A stretch of 64,000 nt of DNA from CAVSWN01 sp963770995 (GTDB lineage Bacteria; Acidobacteriota; Vicinamibacteria; Vicinamibacterales; CAVVIG01), in contig CAVYRS010000001.1 of the NCBI GenBank assembly GCA_963770995.1, forward strand, positions 2,914,001-2,978,000, read 5' to 3'. The notes beneath the pieces are model-generated. The model saw only the letters and a list, made by a program, of their open reading frames with translations, was not told where the DNA came from and made no database searches. Each line of letters starts with the position of its first letter. The first letter of the stretch is position 1. The position numbers were made by a program, and so were the translations under genes. This document shows, in pieces, positions 31,014 to 39,506 of the stretch.

Positions 31014-31735
31014 GCGGGCTGCTGCTGGACGAAACCGTCGGGGAAGCGAAGCCCGGCGACGATCAACGACGTGAAGATGACGCGGCCGTCCAGGCCGCCA
31101 AGAAGCGCCTCGCAGGCCCTCTCTGGATGCGGCATCATGCCGACCACATTGCGCGTTTCATTGCACAGCCCGGCGATCGCCTCAACCGATCCGTTCGGAT
31201 TCCAGTGATCGTCGACGCGTCCCTCGGGATCCGTGTAGCGGAAGATCACCTGGCGATTGGCCTCGAGCTGCCGAAGCACCTCGGGAGGCGCGAAGTAATT
31301 GCCTTCGCCGTGGCCAATCGGGATCCGCAGCACCTGACCGACACCGGCCGCGGCGGTAAACGGCGTATCAACGTGTTCGACCCGCAGGTGCACATGCTCG
31401 CACCGGTATTTCAACCCGCGATTGCGGAGCATCGCGCCGGGGAGCAGACTGGCCTCGAGCAGAATCTGAAATCCATTGCAGATGCCGAGCACCGGGCCGC
31501 CACGCGCGGCGAACGACTTCACGGCGCCCATGATCGGGGAAAACCGCGCCATGGCGCCCGTCCGCAGGTAGTCGCCGTGCGCGAATCCGCCGGGCAGAAT
31601 GAGGACGTCGCTGCCCTTGAGATCGGTGTCCTTGTGCCAGAGGTATTCGGCCTCCTGACCGAACACGTCCTTCGCGGCGTGGAACGCGTCCTCGTCGCAA
31701 TTGCTGCCGGGAAACACCACGATCCCGAATTTCAT
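31010..31735 (-). CDS. purQ: Phosphoribosylformylglycinamidine synthase subunit PurQ (glutaminase)
   Basis: A 241-residue class I glutamine amidotransferase that supplies ammonia to PurL. The ATG at 31735 (MKFGIVVFPGSNCDEDAF) is preferred over a TTG three codons upstream. The nucleophile is in PVLGICNGFQILLEASLLPG (Cys), and the His/Glu pair follows near residues 190-195 (IGHGEG) and the C-terminus. One base separates its start from the purS stop. Confidence 0.97.
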   Translation of the reverse strand: MKFGIVVFPGSNCDEDAFHAAKDVFGQEAEYLWHKDTDLKGSDVLILPGGFAHGDYLRTGAMARFSPIMGAVKSFAARGGPVLGICNGFQILLEASLLPGAMLRNRGLKYRCEHVHLRVEHVDTPFTAAAGVGQVLRIPIGHGEGNYFAPPEVLRQLEANRQVIFRYTDPEGRVDDHWNPNGSVEAIAGLCNETRNVVGMMPHPERACEALLGGLDGRVIFTSLIVAGLRFPDGFVQQQPA

Positions 31736-31736
31736 G

Positions 31737-31976
31737 TCAGTCAACCTCGACGCGGTAACTCTCGATCACCGGATTCGCCAGCACTTTGTCGGCGACTTCC
31801 GCAGCGAGCGCTCGGGCCACGGCGGCCTCGCCCGTCGCGAGATCGAGCTCGAAGTACTTTCCCTGACGTACGTCTTCGACCGACGCGTAGCCGAGCGACT
31901 GCAGCGCATCGGCGATCGTTTTGCCCTGCGGGTCGAACACCGACGGCTTCAATGTGACGAACACACGCGCGCGCAT
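31737..31976 (-). CDS. purS: Phosphoribosylformylglycinamidine synthase subunit PurS
   Basis: A 79-residue small subunit that bridges PurQ and PurL. The typical pattern is ARVFVTLKPSVFDPQGKTIA, DALQSLGYASVEDVRQGKYF and a C-terminal VIESYRVEVD. Four bases separate its start from the purB stop. Confidence 0.95.
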   Translation of the reverse strand: MRARVFVTLKPSVFDPQGKTIADALQSLGYASVEDVRQGKYFELDLATGEAAVARALAAEVADKVLANPVIESYRVEVD

Positions 31977-31980
31977 GCGG

Positions 31981-33291
31981 CTACACCCTCGCTTGAACGG
32001 GAAGAAAAACGCGATCGAAAATATGGTCCACGTGCCTCAACTGCTCGTCCAGGTCGAACGCGCGCTCGATCGCCGACACCGGCAATACCGCCGTCACCTC
32101 GGGATCGGCCAGCAGGAGCGCCTTGAACCCGCGTCCTTCCTCGAACGATCGCATGGCGTTCCGCTGCACCAGCTCGTAGGCGTGCTCCCGAGACACGCCG
32201 TGCTTGGCGAGATCGAGCAGCACGCTACCCGAGAACACTACGCCGCGTGATCGCTCGAGATTCTCGCGCATGCGGTCGGCGTGCACCACCATACCGCGCA
32301 CGATCCGTGTGAATCGGCGGAGCATGTGATCGAGCGCGATGAAGCTATCGGGCAGGATCACGCGCTCGACCGACGAATGCGAGATGTCGCGCTCGTGCCA
32401 GAGCGCGATGTTTTCGAACGCCGCCTGGCAGTTGCCGCGAATCAGGCGCGCCAGGCCCACCACCTGCTCGCACCCAATCGGGTTCTTCTTGTGCGGCATG
32501 GCCGACGAGCCTTTCTGGCCCTTCCCGAACGGCTCCTCGACTTCGCCGATTTCGGTCTTCTGCAAACCGCGAATCTCGAGGGCGAATTTCTCCAGCGACG
32601 CGGCGGTGATGGCGAGGCCAGCGAGCAGTTCCGCGTGTCGGTCGCGTTGAATGACCTGGGACGCAACCGGCGCCGGCTCGAGGGATAACCGGCGGCAGAC
32701 ATCGGCCTCGATCTCCGGCGGGAGATGCGCGAACGTGCCGACGGCGCCCGAGAGCTTGCCGACGCTGATTGTCGCGCGGGCACGTCGCACGCGCTCAACG
32801 GCTCGGCCGATTTCCGCGTACCACAGCGCCAGCTTCAACCCGAGCGTGATCGGCTCGGCGTGCACGCCGTGCGTGCGTCCAATCATCGGCGTGCGCCGAT
32901 GTTCGAGGGCACGGTCACGAATCGCCTCGCCGAGCGCGTCCAGATCTTTCAGGATGACGTCGCACGCCTCCCGCATCTGCAGGGCCTGCGCGGTGTCGAT
33001 GACATCCGACGATGTCATCCCGAAGTGCAGCCAGCGCGCCGAGGGGCCGACGTGTTCGGCCACGGCCGTCGTGAACGCAATCACATCGTGCTGAGTGGTT
33101 TGTTCGATTTCTTCGATGCGCGCGATGTCGAAGGCGCCCCGCTCGCGGATGTCGCGCGCGGCCTCGGGCGGCACGATGCCGGCAGCCGCCATCGCCTCGG
33201 CCGCGGCCGTCTCGACAACCAGCCATGTCTCGTAGCGACGCTGGTCGCTCCAAATGCGTCCCATTTCAGGGTGCGTGTAGCGCGCGATCAT
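31981..33291 (-). CDS. purB: Adenylosuccinate lyase
   Basis: A 436-residue fumarate-lyase family enzyme acting twice in purine synthesis (SAICAR to AICAR, and adenylosuccinate to AMP). The start ATG at 33291 gives MIARYTHPEMGRIWSDQRRY. Signature regions are FGMTSSDVIDTAQALQMREA, IGRTHGVHAEPITLG and the catalytic loop KGSSAMPHKKNPIGCE. In-frame codons upstream of 33291 are not family-like. It is the first purine gene of the run, four bases after the peptidase stop. Confidence 0.96.
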   Translation of the reverse strand: MIARYTHPEMGRIWSDQRRYETWLVVETAAAEAMAAAGIVPPEAARDIRERGAFDIARIEEIEQTTQHDVIAFTTAVAEHVGPSARWLHFGMTSSDVIDTAQALQMREACDVILKDLDALGEAIRDRALEHRRTPMIGRTHGVHAEPITLGLKLALWYAEIGRAVERVRRARATISVGKLSGAVGTFAHLPPEIEADVCRRLSLEPAPVASQVIQRDRHAELLAGLAITAASLEKFALEIRGLQKTEIGEVEEPFGKGQKGSSAMPHKKNPIGCEQVVGLARLIRGNCQAAFENIALWHERDISHSSVERVILPDSFIALDHMLRRFTRIVRGMVVHADRMRENLERSRGVVFSGSVLLDLAKHGVSREHAYELVQRNAMRSFEEGRGFKALLLADPEVTAVLPVSAIERAFDLDEQLRHVDHIFDRVFLPVQARV

Positions 33292-33295
33292 CTGT

Positions 33296-34624
33296 TCATT
33301 CGAGATGCAATCGCTCTCTCGGAATCTCCAGGCCGTTGACGTTGCCCAGAACCGTCGCCGATACCGATCCTTTTTGAAAAAGCTCCGCGGCAACCCGTTG
33401 CACGTCGCCCGCCGTCACGCGGCCGATGCCGCCGAGCGTTTCGTCGAGCCCGAACTGCCGATCGAAGTAGATCTCCTGCCGGGCGAGGTGCGACATGCGG
33501 CTCGCCGTGTTCTCGAGGCTCAGCATCAAACTGCCCTTCAGGTGATCCTTCGAGCGCTGCAGCTCGGCGTCGGTGACCGGCGTGCTCTTGACGCCGCGAA
33601 GCTCTTCGACGATGAGATCGAGCACCTGCCCGACGGCTTCGTTGGAGCAGCCGGCGTAGACCGTAAACGTGCCCGCGTCGCGATACGCGCTCAGGCCGCT
33701 GAACACCGCATACGCCAGCCCGCGCTTCTCGCGAACATTCTGAAACAGACGCGAGCTCATCGATCCGCCGAGCAGCGTGTTGAGCACGTAGCTCGAATAG
33801 CGGTCGTCGTGGTCCTGCGGGTAGCTGCTGACGCCCATGCAGACGTGACTCTGCTCGAGCTCTTTGTTGCGGACCAGGATCTTCGGCACCACGCGCGGCG
33901 CTTCATCCACTGTGGGTTCACCGGGCTCGGTCAGGCTGCCGAACTTGTCCTCGACCAATTTGCGGACGTTATCGTGTTCGAGATTGCCGACCGCGGCGAC
34001 GATCAGGTTCCGCGCAGTATAGGCGTTGACGAAGTAATTGCGCAGCAGTTCCGGCGTGAACGACTCGACGGTCTCTTTGGTGCCGAGAATGGGCCGGCCG
34101 AGCGGATGGTTTTCCCAGAATCCCTGGGTGAACAACTCGTGGACGAGATCGTCCGGCGTGTCCTCGACCATCTTGATCTCTTCAACCACTACCTTCTTCT
34201 CGCGCTCCACATCGTCGGCTGTGAACGCCGGATTGCGCACGATGTCGGAGAGAATGTCGATCGCGAGGGGCAGGTGCTCGTCGAGGACCTTGATGTAGTA
34301 GCTCGCGTACTCTTTCGCGGTGAACGCGTCCAGTTGACCGCCGATCGAGTCGATGGCCTGGGCGATATCCTCGGCGCTTCGGCTCGACGTGCCCTTGAAC
34401 AACATGTGCTCGACGAAGTGCGCGATGCCGCCCTGTTCGGCGGTTTCATGCCGCGATCCGCGCGTCAACCAGACGCCGATGCTGATCGAGCGGACCTGCG
34501 TCATGCGTTCCGTCAGAACGCGAAGGCCATTCCCGAGAACGTCTCGAACGATCGGTGAATTTGGCAATGGTTCTTGTCGCGGTTCTTGTCGAAAAGCGAT
34601 GACGCTTAGGGCACCGCAAAGCAC
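33296..34624 (-). CDS. M16 family zinc peptidase
   Basis: A 442-residue pitrilysin-type processing protease. The inverted zinc motif HFVEH (HxxEH) sits at about residue 70 (GIAHFVEHMLFKGT), with a downstream Glu in VVVEEIKM. The second inactive half has EQSHVCMGVSSYPQ and MSSRLFQNVREKRGLAYAVF, typical of PqqL/MPP-beta-like proteins. The GTG at 34624 would begin a doubtful 20-residue leader (CGALSVIAFRQEP), and the true start may be a few codons later. It heads the purine run and probably shares its promoter. No functional link to purines is known to me. Confidence 0.9.
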   Translation of the reverse strand: MLCGALSVIAFRQEPRQEPLPNSPIVRDVLGNGLRVLTERMTQVRSISIGVWLTRGSRHETAEQGGIAHFVEHMLFKGTSSRSAEDIAQAIDSIGGQLDAFTAKEYASYYIKVLDEHLPLAIDILSDIVRNPAFTADDVEREKKVVVEEIKMVEDTPDDLVHELFTQGFWENHPLGRPILGTKETVESFTPELLRNYFVNAYTARNLIVAAVGNLEHDNVRKLVEDKFGSLTEPGEPTVDEAPRVVPKILVRNKELEQSHVCMGVSSYPQDHDDRYSSYVLNTLLGGSMSSRLFQNVREKRGLAYAVFSGLSAYRDAGTFTVYAGCSNEAVGQVLDLIVEELRGVKSTPVTDAELQRSKDHLKGSLMLSLENTASRMSHLARQEIYFDRQFGLDETLGGIGRVTAGDVQRVAAELFQKGSVSATVLGNVNGLEIPRERLHLE

Positions 34625-34682
34625 TGAGCGATAAGGGATTAGAAGCTCGAACGCACATTATAGCATGGTAAGCTAGGACATC

Positions 34683-35762
34683 GTGTCTCCTGAAAGTGCC
34701 GCGCGCGATCTCGCCGAACTGGAGCGGCCGACGCTCGAGGAGGCGCTCGAGTCCGGAGGACACGCACGCTTCCGGGCCCGGCAAATCTTTCAGTGGCTGT
34801 ACCGCCGTGGCGTCGCCGACATCTCAGCCATGACGGATCTCCCGCGCGGGCTGCGCGATCAGCTCGCGACGGCCTTCACGGTCGGCACTCCAGCCGTCGT
34901 GCACCGCGACCAGTCGACCGACGGGACGCAGAAATTCCTTCTGCGGCTGGCCGACGGCCGAACGATCGAGTCGGTCTTCATCCCCGATACGCCGTCGATG
35001 ACGTTCTGCGTCTCGACCCAGGTCGGCTGCGCGATGGCGTGCGCGTTTTGCCTGACCGGCAAGATGGGGCTCGTGCGCAACCTCACGGCGGGTGAAATCG
35101 TCGGGCAGGTGCGCGTCCTCGTGGACGCCCTGGCCATGCGCGACGTTCGCTTCAACATCGTGCTGATGGGCATGGGCGAGCCTCTTCACAACTACGCCGA
35201 AACGATGAAGGCGCTGCGGATCCTGACCGATGAGCACGGCTTCGCGATGTCGCCGCGCCGGATCACTTTGTCGACCGTCGGGCTGCTGTCGGAGCTCGAA
35301 CGGCTTGCGCGCGAACCCATCATGCCGAACCTTGCGATCTCGCTGCACGCACCAACCGACGAGCAGCGAGGCGCATTAGTGCCGATCAACAAGAAGTACG
35401 GCGTCAGCGAGATCATCGAGGCGTGCAAGCGGTTCCCACTCAAACGGCGCAACCGCATCACGTTCGAATACGTGATGCTCGCGGGCGTCAACGATCGACC
35501 TGAGGACGCCAGGCGGCTCGCACGGCTGCTGGCGGGCGTGAAATCCAAGGTCAATCTGATTCCGCTGAACGCCGCCGCCGGGATCCCGTTCGAGCGGCCG
35601 TCGGATGACACAGTCAATCGCTTCGCAGAGATCCTCGCGGAACGGCACCTGACCGTCTCGGTTCGCAAGAGCCGTGGGCGGGACATCCGCGCGGCCTGCG
35701 GTCAGCTCATCGTCGAAGGACAGAAGCGATCAGCCGGCCAGCAGCTCGCCGTCACAATGTGA
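34683..35762 (+). CDS. rlmN: 23S rRNA (adenine-2503-C2)/tRNA (adenine-37-C2) methyltransferase
   Basis: A 359-residue radical SAM enzyme that methylates A2503 of 23S rRNA and A37 of some tRNAs. The 4Fe-4S motif is Cys116, Cys120, Cys123 (GCAMACAFC, then LTGKMGLVRNLTAGEI). The catalytic methyl-accepting C-terminal Cys is in IRAACGQLI (Cys339). The start is GTG at 34683; the N-terminal domain (ALESGGHARFRARQIFQWLY) is complete. The 3' end overlaps convergent mtaB by 33 bp. Confidence 0.97.
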   Translation: MSPESAARDLAELERPTLEEALESGGHARFRARQIFQWLYRRGVADISAMTDLPRGLRDQLATAFTVGTPAVVHRDQSTDGTQKFLLRLADGRTIESVFIPDTPSMTFCVSTQVGCAMACAFCLTGKMGLVRNLTAGEIVGQVRVLVDALAMRDVRFNIVLMGMGEPLHNYAETMKALRILTDEHGFAMSPRRITLSTVGLLSELERLAREPIMPNLAISLHAPTDEQRGALVPINKKYGVSEIIEACKRFPLKRRNRITFEYVMLAGVNDRPEDARRLARLLAGVKSKVNLIPLNAAAGIPFERPSDDTVNRFAEILAERHLTVSVRKSRGRDIRAACGQLIVEGQKRSAGQQLAVTM

Positions 35763-37094
35763 CGCGATCCGCACGCGTACCCACTCATTCCGCCGACGAC
35801 CCGCTGGAATCCGGATCTTGAGGTAGTTGCCGGTAACGGCGAGCGAACCGTCCTCGAGGGTCAACGCGCGATGGGTAGTTCCAATCTGCGACTCGAGGAA
35901 TCCGATCGTCAAGCGCTTCCCGATCTCGCGAATTCGGCGGGCGCGTTCGCGAACGACAGATCCCGCCACTTTTCCACCCATCTGGGAAGCAGCCGTACCC
36001 GGACGATCCGAATATGGAAACACGTGTACGTGCGTCAGCGGTGATCGCTCGAGGTAGGACGCCGACTGCTCGAAATCCTCGTCGGTTTCGCCTGGGAACC
36101 CTACGATGAGATCGGACCCGATCGAGGCGTGCGGGATTCGAGAGCGAATGTCGTCGACGAGGTTGCTGTACTGCTCAATGGTGTACGGGCGGCGCATGGA
36201 CGCCAGGATGCGATTGCTGGCGTGCTGCAGCGGAAGATGAAAATGGGCGGCGAATCGATCGGAGCTCGCGACCAGGTCGACGATTTCGCGCGTGCAATCC
36301 ATCGGCTCGAGCGAGCTGATGCGGAACAGGAGGCCCGGATCATCGTCCGGCTGAAGCCGGACACTACGTACTACCCCGCCTGTAGTGTCCGCCTTTAGGC
36401 AGACCGTATCCAGCGCGCGCAACAGCTCGATGAGCGAAGCCTCAGACGCCAAATCGCGGCCGTAGGAGCCGAGGTGAACGCCCGTCAGCGCGATCTCCTT
36501 GAACCCAGCCGCGGCCACGCGAGCCACTTCACGCAGCACGTCGGCGATCTGCAGGCTTCGCGGGGCGCCTCTGGTTGTCGGGATGATGCAATACGAACAG
36601 GGCTCGGCGCATCCCGTTTGCACGCGCAGCGTGAACGCCGTTCGACCGGCAACCCCAGGCTCGATGGTTGCGCCGCAACTGCCGTCGCCGTCGCCGAAGC
36701 GTTGGGCGCTGGTTATGTAGGGGCGGACCCGCGTGTCCGCCCCGGGGCCGACACCTGGGTCGTCCCCTACGAGCGTGAGTCGAATCAACCGATGCTTGTC
36801 ATCGTTCGACACAGCCCGCTCAACGTTCGGCAGCGCGCGCACTTCGTCAGGGCGGCGGGTCGCGTAGCAGCCGGTCACGATGATGCGAGCCGCCGGATTG
36901 TCACGGGCGACGCGGCGAACCGTCTGTCGAACCCCCTGATCGGCGGTTGCAGTCACCGAACAGCTGTTCACGATCACCAGGTCAGCCGCATCCGGCGGCG
37001 CGGGTGACGCCCCGGCGGCCAGCAGTTCCTCTTCGAAACCAAGCGAGTCCGCCTGGTTCACCCGGCAGCCAAACGTGATCACGGCGTACTTCAC
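35730..37094 (-). CDS. mtaB: tRNA t6A37 methylthiotransferase (with two repeat insertions)
   Basis: A 454-residue enzyme that converts t6A37 to ms2t6A37 in tRNAs for ANN codons. The N-terminal methylthiotransferase domain has the three auxiliary-cluster cysteines (FGCRVNQADS, VNSCSVTATADQG, TGCYATRRPDEV). The radical SAM motif is VQTGCAEPCSYCIIPTTRG. A TRAM domain ends the protein. It carries two in-frame insertions translated from palindromic repeats: residues about 109-126 in the domain linker (36717-36770) and about 231-250 inside the radical SAM domain (36345-36404). The frame stays open, so the protein may still work. The gene converges on rlmN with a 33-bp overlap. Confidence 0.94.
   Translation of the reverse strand: MKYAVITFGCRVNQADSLGFEEELLAAGASPAPPDAADLVIVNSCSVTATADQGVRQTVRRVARDNPAARIIVTGCYATRRPDEVRALPNVERAVSNDDKHRLIRLTLVGDDPGVGPGADTRVRPYITSAQRFGDGDGSCGATIEPGVAGRTAFTLRVQTGCAEPCSYCIIPTTRGAPRSLQIADVLREVARVAAAGFKEIALTGVHLGSYGRDLASEASLIELLRALDTVCLKADTTGGVVRSVRLQPDDDPGLLFRISSLEPMDCTREIVDLVASSDRFAAHFHLPLQHASNRILASMRRPYTIEQYSNLVDDIRSRIPHASIGSDLIVGFPGETDEDFEQSASYLERSPLTHVHVFPYSDRPGTAASQMGGKVAGSVVRERARRIREIGKRLTIGFLESQIGTTHRALTLEDGSLAVTGNYLKIRIPAGRRRNEWVRVRIASHCDGELLAG
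36345..36404. repeat. 60-bp three-palindrome repeat inserted in mtaB
   Basis: An 18-bp perfect palindrome-like hairpin (36345-36362, core GGCTGAAGCC), a middle stem ACTAC/GTAGT, and an 18-bp hairpin (36387-36404, core GCCTTTAGGC). The length is divisible by three and keeps the mtaB frame, adding about 20 codons that read VCLKADTTGG, then VVRSVRLQPD. The arrangement looks like a mobile cruciform repeat of the REP type. Confidence 0.8.
36717..36770. repeat. 54-bp palindromic repeat inserted in mtaB
   Basis: The two ends are inverted copies (GTAGGGG...CCCCTAC) with arms of about 27 bp sharing roughly four-fifths identity. 54 bp is 18 codons, so the mtaB frame is kept. The first 24 bases match the repeat at the right edge (63977-64000) with one difference. 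Confidence 0.82.
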
Positions 37095-37131
37095 GGACGC
37101 GATGATGGCGCGGCTGTAGACGGAAGCGCAA

Positions 37132-37176
37132 GCCCTGGCCCTTCGACTCGCGAGCGGCTGTGAGCTCGCTCAGGGC
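37132..37176. repeat. Nested inverted repeat in the mtaB-aat divergent spacer
   Basis: An outer pair GCCCTG/CAGGGC encloses an inner pair GCGAGC/GCTCGC, together with the sequence CCCTTCGACTCGC...GCTCAGGG. It lies between divergent mtaB (37094) and aat (37198) and could act as a repeat element or influence both promoters. Confidence 0.6.
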
Positions 37177-37197
37177 AGGCGCTATGCTGTCACGCCG

Positions 37198-37869
37198 ATG
37201 ACAAACTGGTCCACGACGCCGCTGCCGGTCGGCCCCAGCCGATGGGCGTTTCCGCCCGTCTCGCTGTGGCCGGATCAGGATCTCATCGTGGCCGGCGGCG
37301 ATCTCGAGCCAACGACCGTCATCGGCGCCTACCAGCGCGGCATTTTTCCGATGGTCGTGGAGACTCCCGAGCCCGTGCTCGCCTGGTGGTCGCCGGATCC
37401 GCGCGGCATCCTCCCGCTCGACAACCTGCGCGTCACGCGATCCATGCGCCAGAGCGCCAAGCGGTACGACGTGCGGGTTGATACGTGTTTCGCCGACGTG
37501 ATCCGCGCGTGCGCCAACCCCGCGCGGGAACGCGGCTGGATCACGGAGGAGTTCATCACGGCCTACGTCCACCTTCACGAGCTGGGGTGGGCGCACAGCG
37601 TCGAGGTCTTCGACCGGGCCGGCGTGTTGGCGGGCGGCCTGTACGGTGTGCGGATTGGCGGCTTGTTCGCAGGCGAGTCGATGTTCCATCTTCAGCGCGA
37701 TGCATCCAAGGTGGCGCTGATGGCGCTCGTGCAGCTGATGCGGGAGACGGGTCTCACGCTGCTCGATGTGCAATGGAGCAGCGCGCATCTCCAGTCGCTC
37801 GGCGTCGTCGAGATCTGCCGTCAGGAATACCTGGCGCGGCTCTCCAACGCTCTCCTTCCGATGTCGTGA
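37198..37869 (+). CDS. aat: Leucyl/phenylalanyl-tRNA protein transferase
   Basis: A 223-residue enzyme that adds Leu or Phe to proteins with N-terminal Arg or Lys and so targets them to ClpAP. Family signature residues are visible in ERGIFPM-like (YQRGIFPMVVETPEPVLAWW), SPDPRGILPL and GGLYGVRIGGLFAGESMFHL. Length matches the family (about 220-235). Its 3' end overlaps convergent purD by 49 bp. Confidence 0.95.
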   Translation: MTNWSTTPLPVGPSRWAFPPVSLWPDQDLIVAGGDLEPTTVIGAYQRGIFPMVVETPEPVLAWWSPDPRGILPLDNLRVTRSMRQSAKRYDVRVDTCFADVIRACANPARERGWITEEFITAYVHLHELGWAHSVEVFDRAGVLAGGLYGVRIGGLFAGESMFHLQRDASKVALMALVQLMRETGLTLLDVQWSSAHLQSLGVVEICRQEYLARLSNALLPMS

Positions 37870-39113
37870 CGGAACTGCATGCCGCCGAACGAAATCTGGG
37901 CGACGCCGGCGTACGCGCGCGAAATAGCTTCCGAAAACTCTGCACCGCGACCGACCACGGTGAGGACGCGACCGCCCGCGGTGACCAACTCACGCCCGCT
38001 GCGCTCGGTGCCCGCGTGGTACACGCTGACACCTGCAATGGCTTCGGCGCGATCGATGCCCGAGATCGGTTGGCCCGATTCTGACGATTCCGGATAACCG
38101 CGCGACGCCAGCACGACACCGACCAGCCGATCGGACGCCGTCCGAACGGAGGATTGCCGGAGCGCCCCCGCTGCACCAGCCACGAGCAGCGGCAGCAGCG
38201 GCTCCTCGAGCAGCGGCAACACGACCTGCGTCTCGGGATCGCCAAGCCGCACGTTGAACTCGATCACTTTCGGTCCTTCGTCCGTCAACATGAGGCCCGT
38301 GTACAGGAATCCACGGAACGGATGGCCATCGGCGGCCATTCCTGCGAGCACCGGGTGAACGATCTCACGAAGAATACGGGCCTCGAGAGGCGCATCGACC
38401 AGCGGACTCGGCGCGAAGGCGCCCATCCCGCCGGTGTTGGGACCGCGATCGTCGTCGAAGATGCGCTTGTGATCCTGCGCGGTGCCGATCGGCACGGCGC
38501 GCTCGCCGTCGCTGATCACGAAGAAGGACACTTCGGGTCCGCTCAAGCATTCTTCGATGACGACGGCATCGCCAGCTGAGCCGAAGCGTCGCTCGCTCAT
38601 CGCGGCGTTGATAGCGGCTTCGGCCGCTTCGCGATCGGTGGCGACAACCACACCCTTTCCGGCGGCGAGCCCGTCGGCTTTGATCACAACAGGAAGAGCA
38701 AACTCGCCGCCGCGTACACAGGTCAGCGCATCGTCGGCGGTTTGGCAGACGCGGAATCGCGCGGTCGGCACGCCGTGACGCGCCATGAACTGTTTCGCGA
38801 ACGCCTTGCTCGACTCCAACTGCGCGGCCGCCTGCGTGGGACCGAAGATCAGCAAACCTTGATCGGCAAAGCGATCGGCGATGCCGAGGCTCAGCGGCAG
38901 TTCCGGACCGACCACGGTGAGATCGACCTGCTCTCGCTCGGCGAGCTCGACCAGGCCATCAACGTCGTTGAGCTTGCCGCGAACGCACCGCGAAAGCGAC
39001 GCGATACCGGGGTTCCCCGGTACCGACAGGACCTCGCCGGTGTCACGGTCTGAGGACAACCTCGCGACCAGCGCGTGCTCGCGCGCACCGCCTCCGATGA
39101 CGAGAACTCTCAT
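37821..39113 (-). CDS. purD: Phosphoribosylamine-glycine ligase
   Basis: A 430-residue ATP-grasp enzyme that makes GAR. The N-terminus MRVLVIGGGAREHALVARL is the conserved ATP-grasp entry. Further features are QLESSKAFAKQFMARHGVPT, VVIKADGLAAGKGV, the metal region FLYTGLMLTDEGPKVIEFNV and RLGDPETQVVLPLL. The gene stands alone from the main purine cluster and 4 kb away. It overlaps aat at its 3' end. Confidence 0.97.
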   Translation of the reverse strand: MRVLVIGGGAREHALVARLSSDRDTGEVLSVPGNPGIASLSRCVRGKLNDVDGLVELAEREQVDLTVVGPELPLSLGIADRFADQGLLIFGPTQAAAQLESSKAFAKQFMARHGVPTARFRVCQTADDALTCVRGGEFALPVVIKADGLAAGKGVVVATDREAAEAAINAAMSERRFGSAGDAVVIEECLSGPEVSFFVISDGERAVPIGTAQDHKRIFDDDRGPNTGGMGAFAPSPLVDAPLEARILREIVHPVLAGMAADGHPFRGFLYTGLMLTDEGPKVIEFNVRLGDPETQVVLPLLEEPLLPLLVAGAAGALRQSSVRTASDRLVGVVLASRGYPESSESGQPISGIDRAEAIAGVSVYHAGTERSGRELVTAGGRVLTVVGRGAEFSEAISRAYAGVAQISFGGMQFRHDIGRRALESRARYS

Positions 39114-39178
39114 ACCGCTAAAGGGTTAGGGCGTGCGACCGTGCCACCGCACGGGCGCGGAGGCGGCGGACTATTTCG

Positions 39179-39207
39179 TTGACCTTGACAGGGAATGCGC
39201 CTAGAAT
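39179..39207 (+). promoter_or_regulatory. Sigma-70-type promoter for rpsU
   Basis: -35 TTGACC (39179-39184), 17-bp spacer, -10 TAGAAT (39202-39207), about 75 bp upstream of the rpsU start. Confidence 0.7.
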
Positions 39208-39282
39208 CCGCGTTTACTCGTGATAGCCTAGCACATTTGATTACATGGTCTTGGGTGCCACCCGCGAAGGGGGTGTGTTCGC

Positions 39283-39480
39283 GTGGCTGAAGTGAAGATT
39301 CAAGAGGGCGAATCCATTGAGAGCGCTCTCCGCCGGTTCAAGCGGAAGGTTCAACAGGAAGACATCATCAAGGACATCAAGAAACATTCCTTCTATTTGA
39401 AACCCGGCGACAAACGGCGAGCCAAGCAAGCGCTTGCGCGCAAGCGCAATCGGAAAAAGCTCCGGCGAGAGTTGGAGTAG
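39283..39480 (+). CDS. rpsU: 30S ribosomal protein S21
   Basis: A 65-residue basic ribosomal protein that helps the 30S subunit recognise mRNA leaders. It starts at GTG 39283 with an upstream AAGGGGG. The sequence EGESIESALRRFKRKVQQED then KPGDKRRAKQALARKRNRKK is typical S21. The zinc-ribbon gene follows 26 bp later. Confidence 0.97.
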   Translation: MAEVKIQEGESIESALRRFKRKVQQEDIIKDIKKHSFYLKPGDKRRAKQALARKRNRKKLRRELE

Positions 39481-39506
39481 ACCCGACCCCGACGAGGTAG
39501 CGACCG

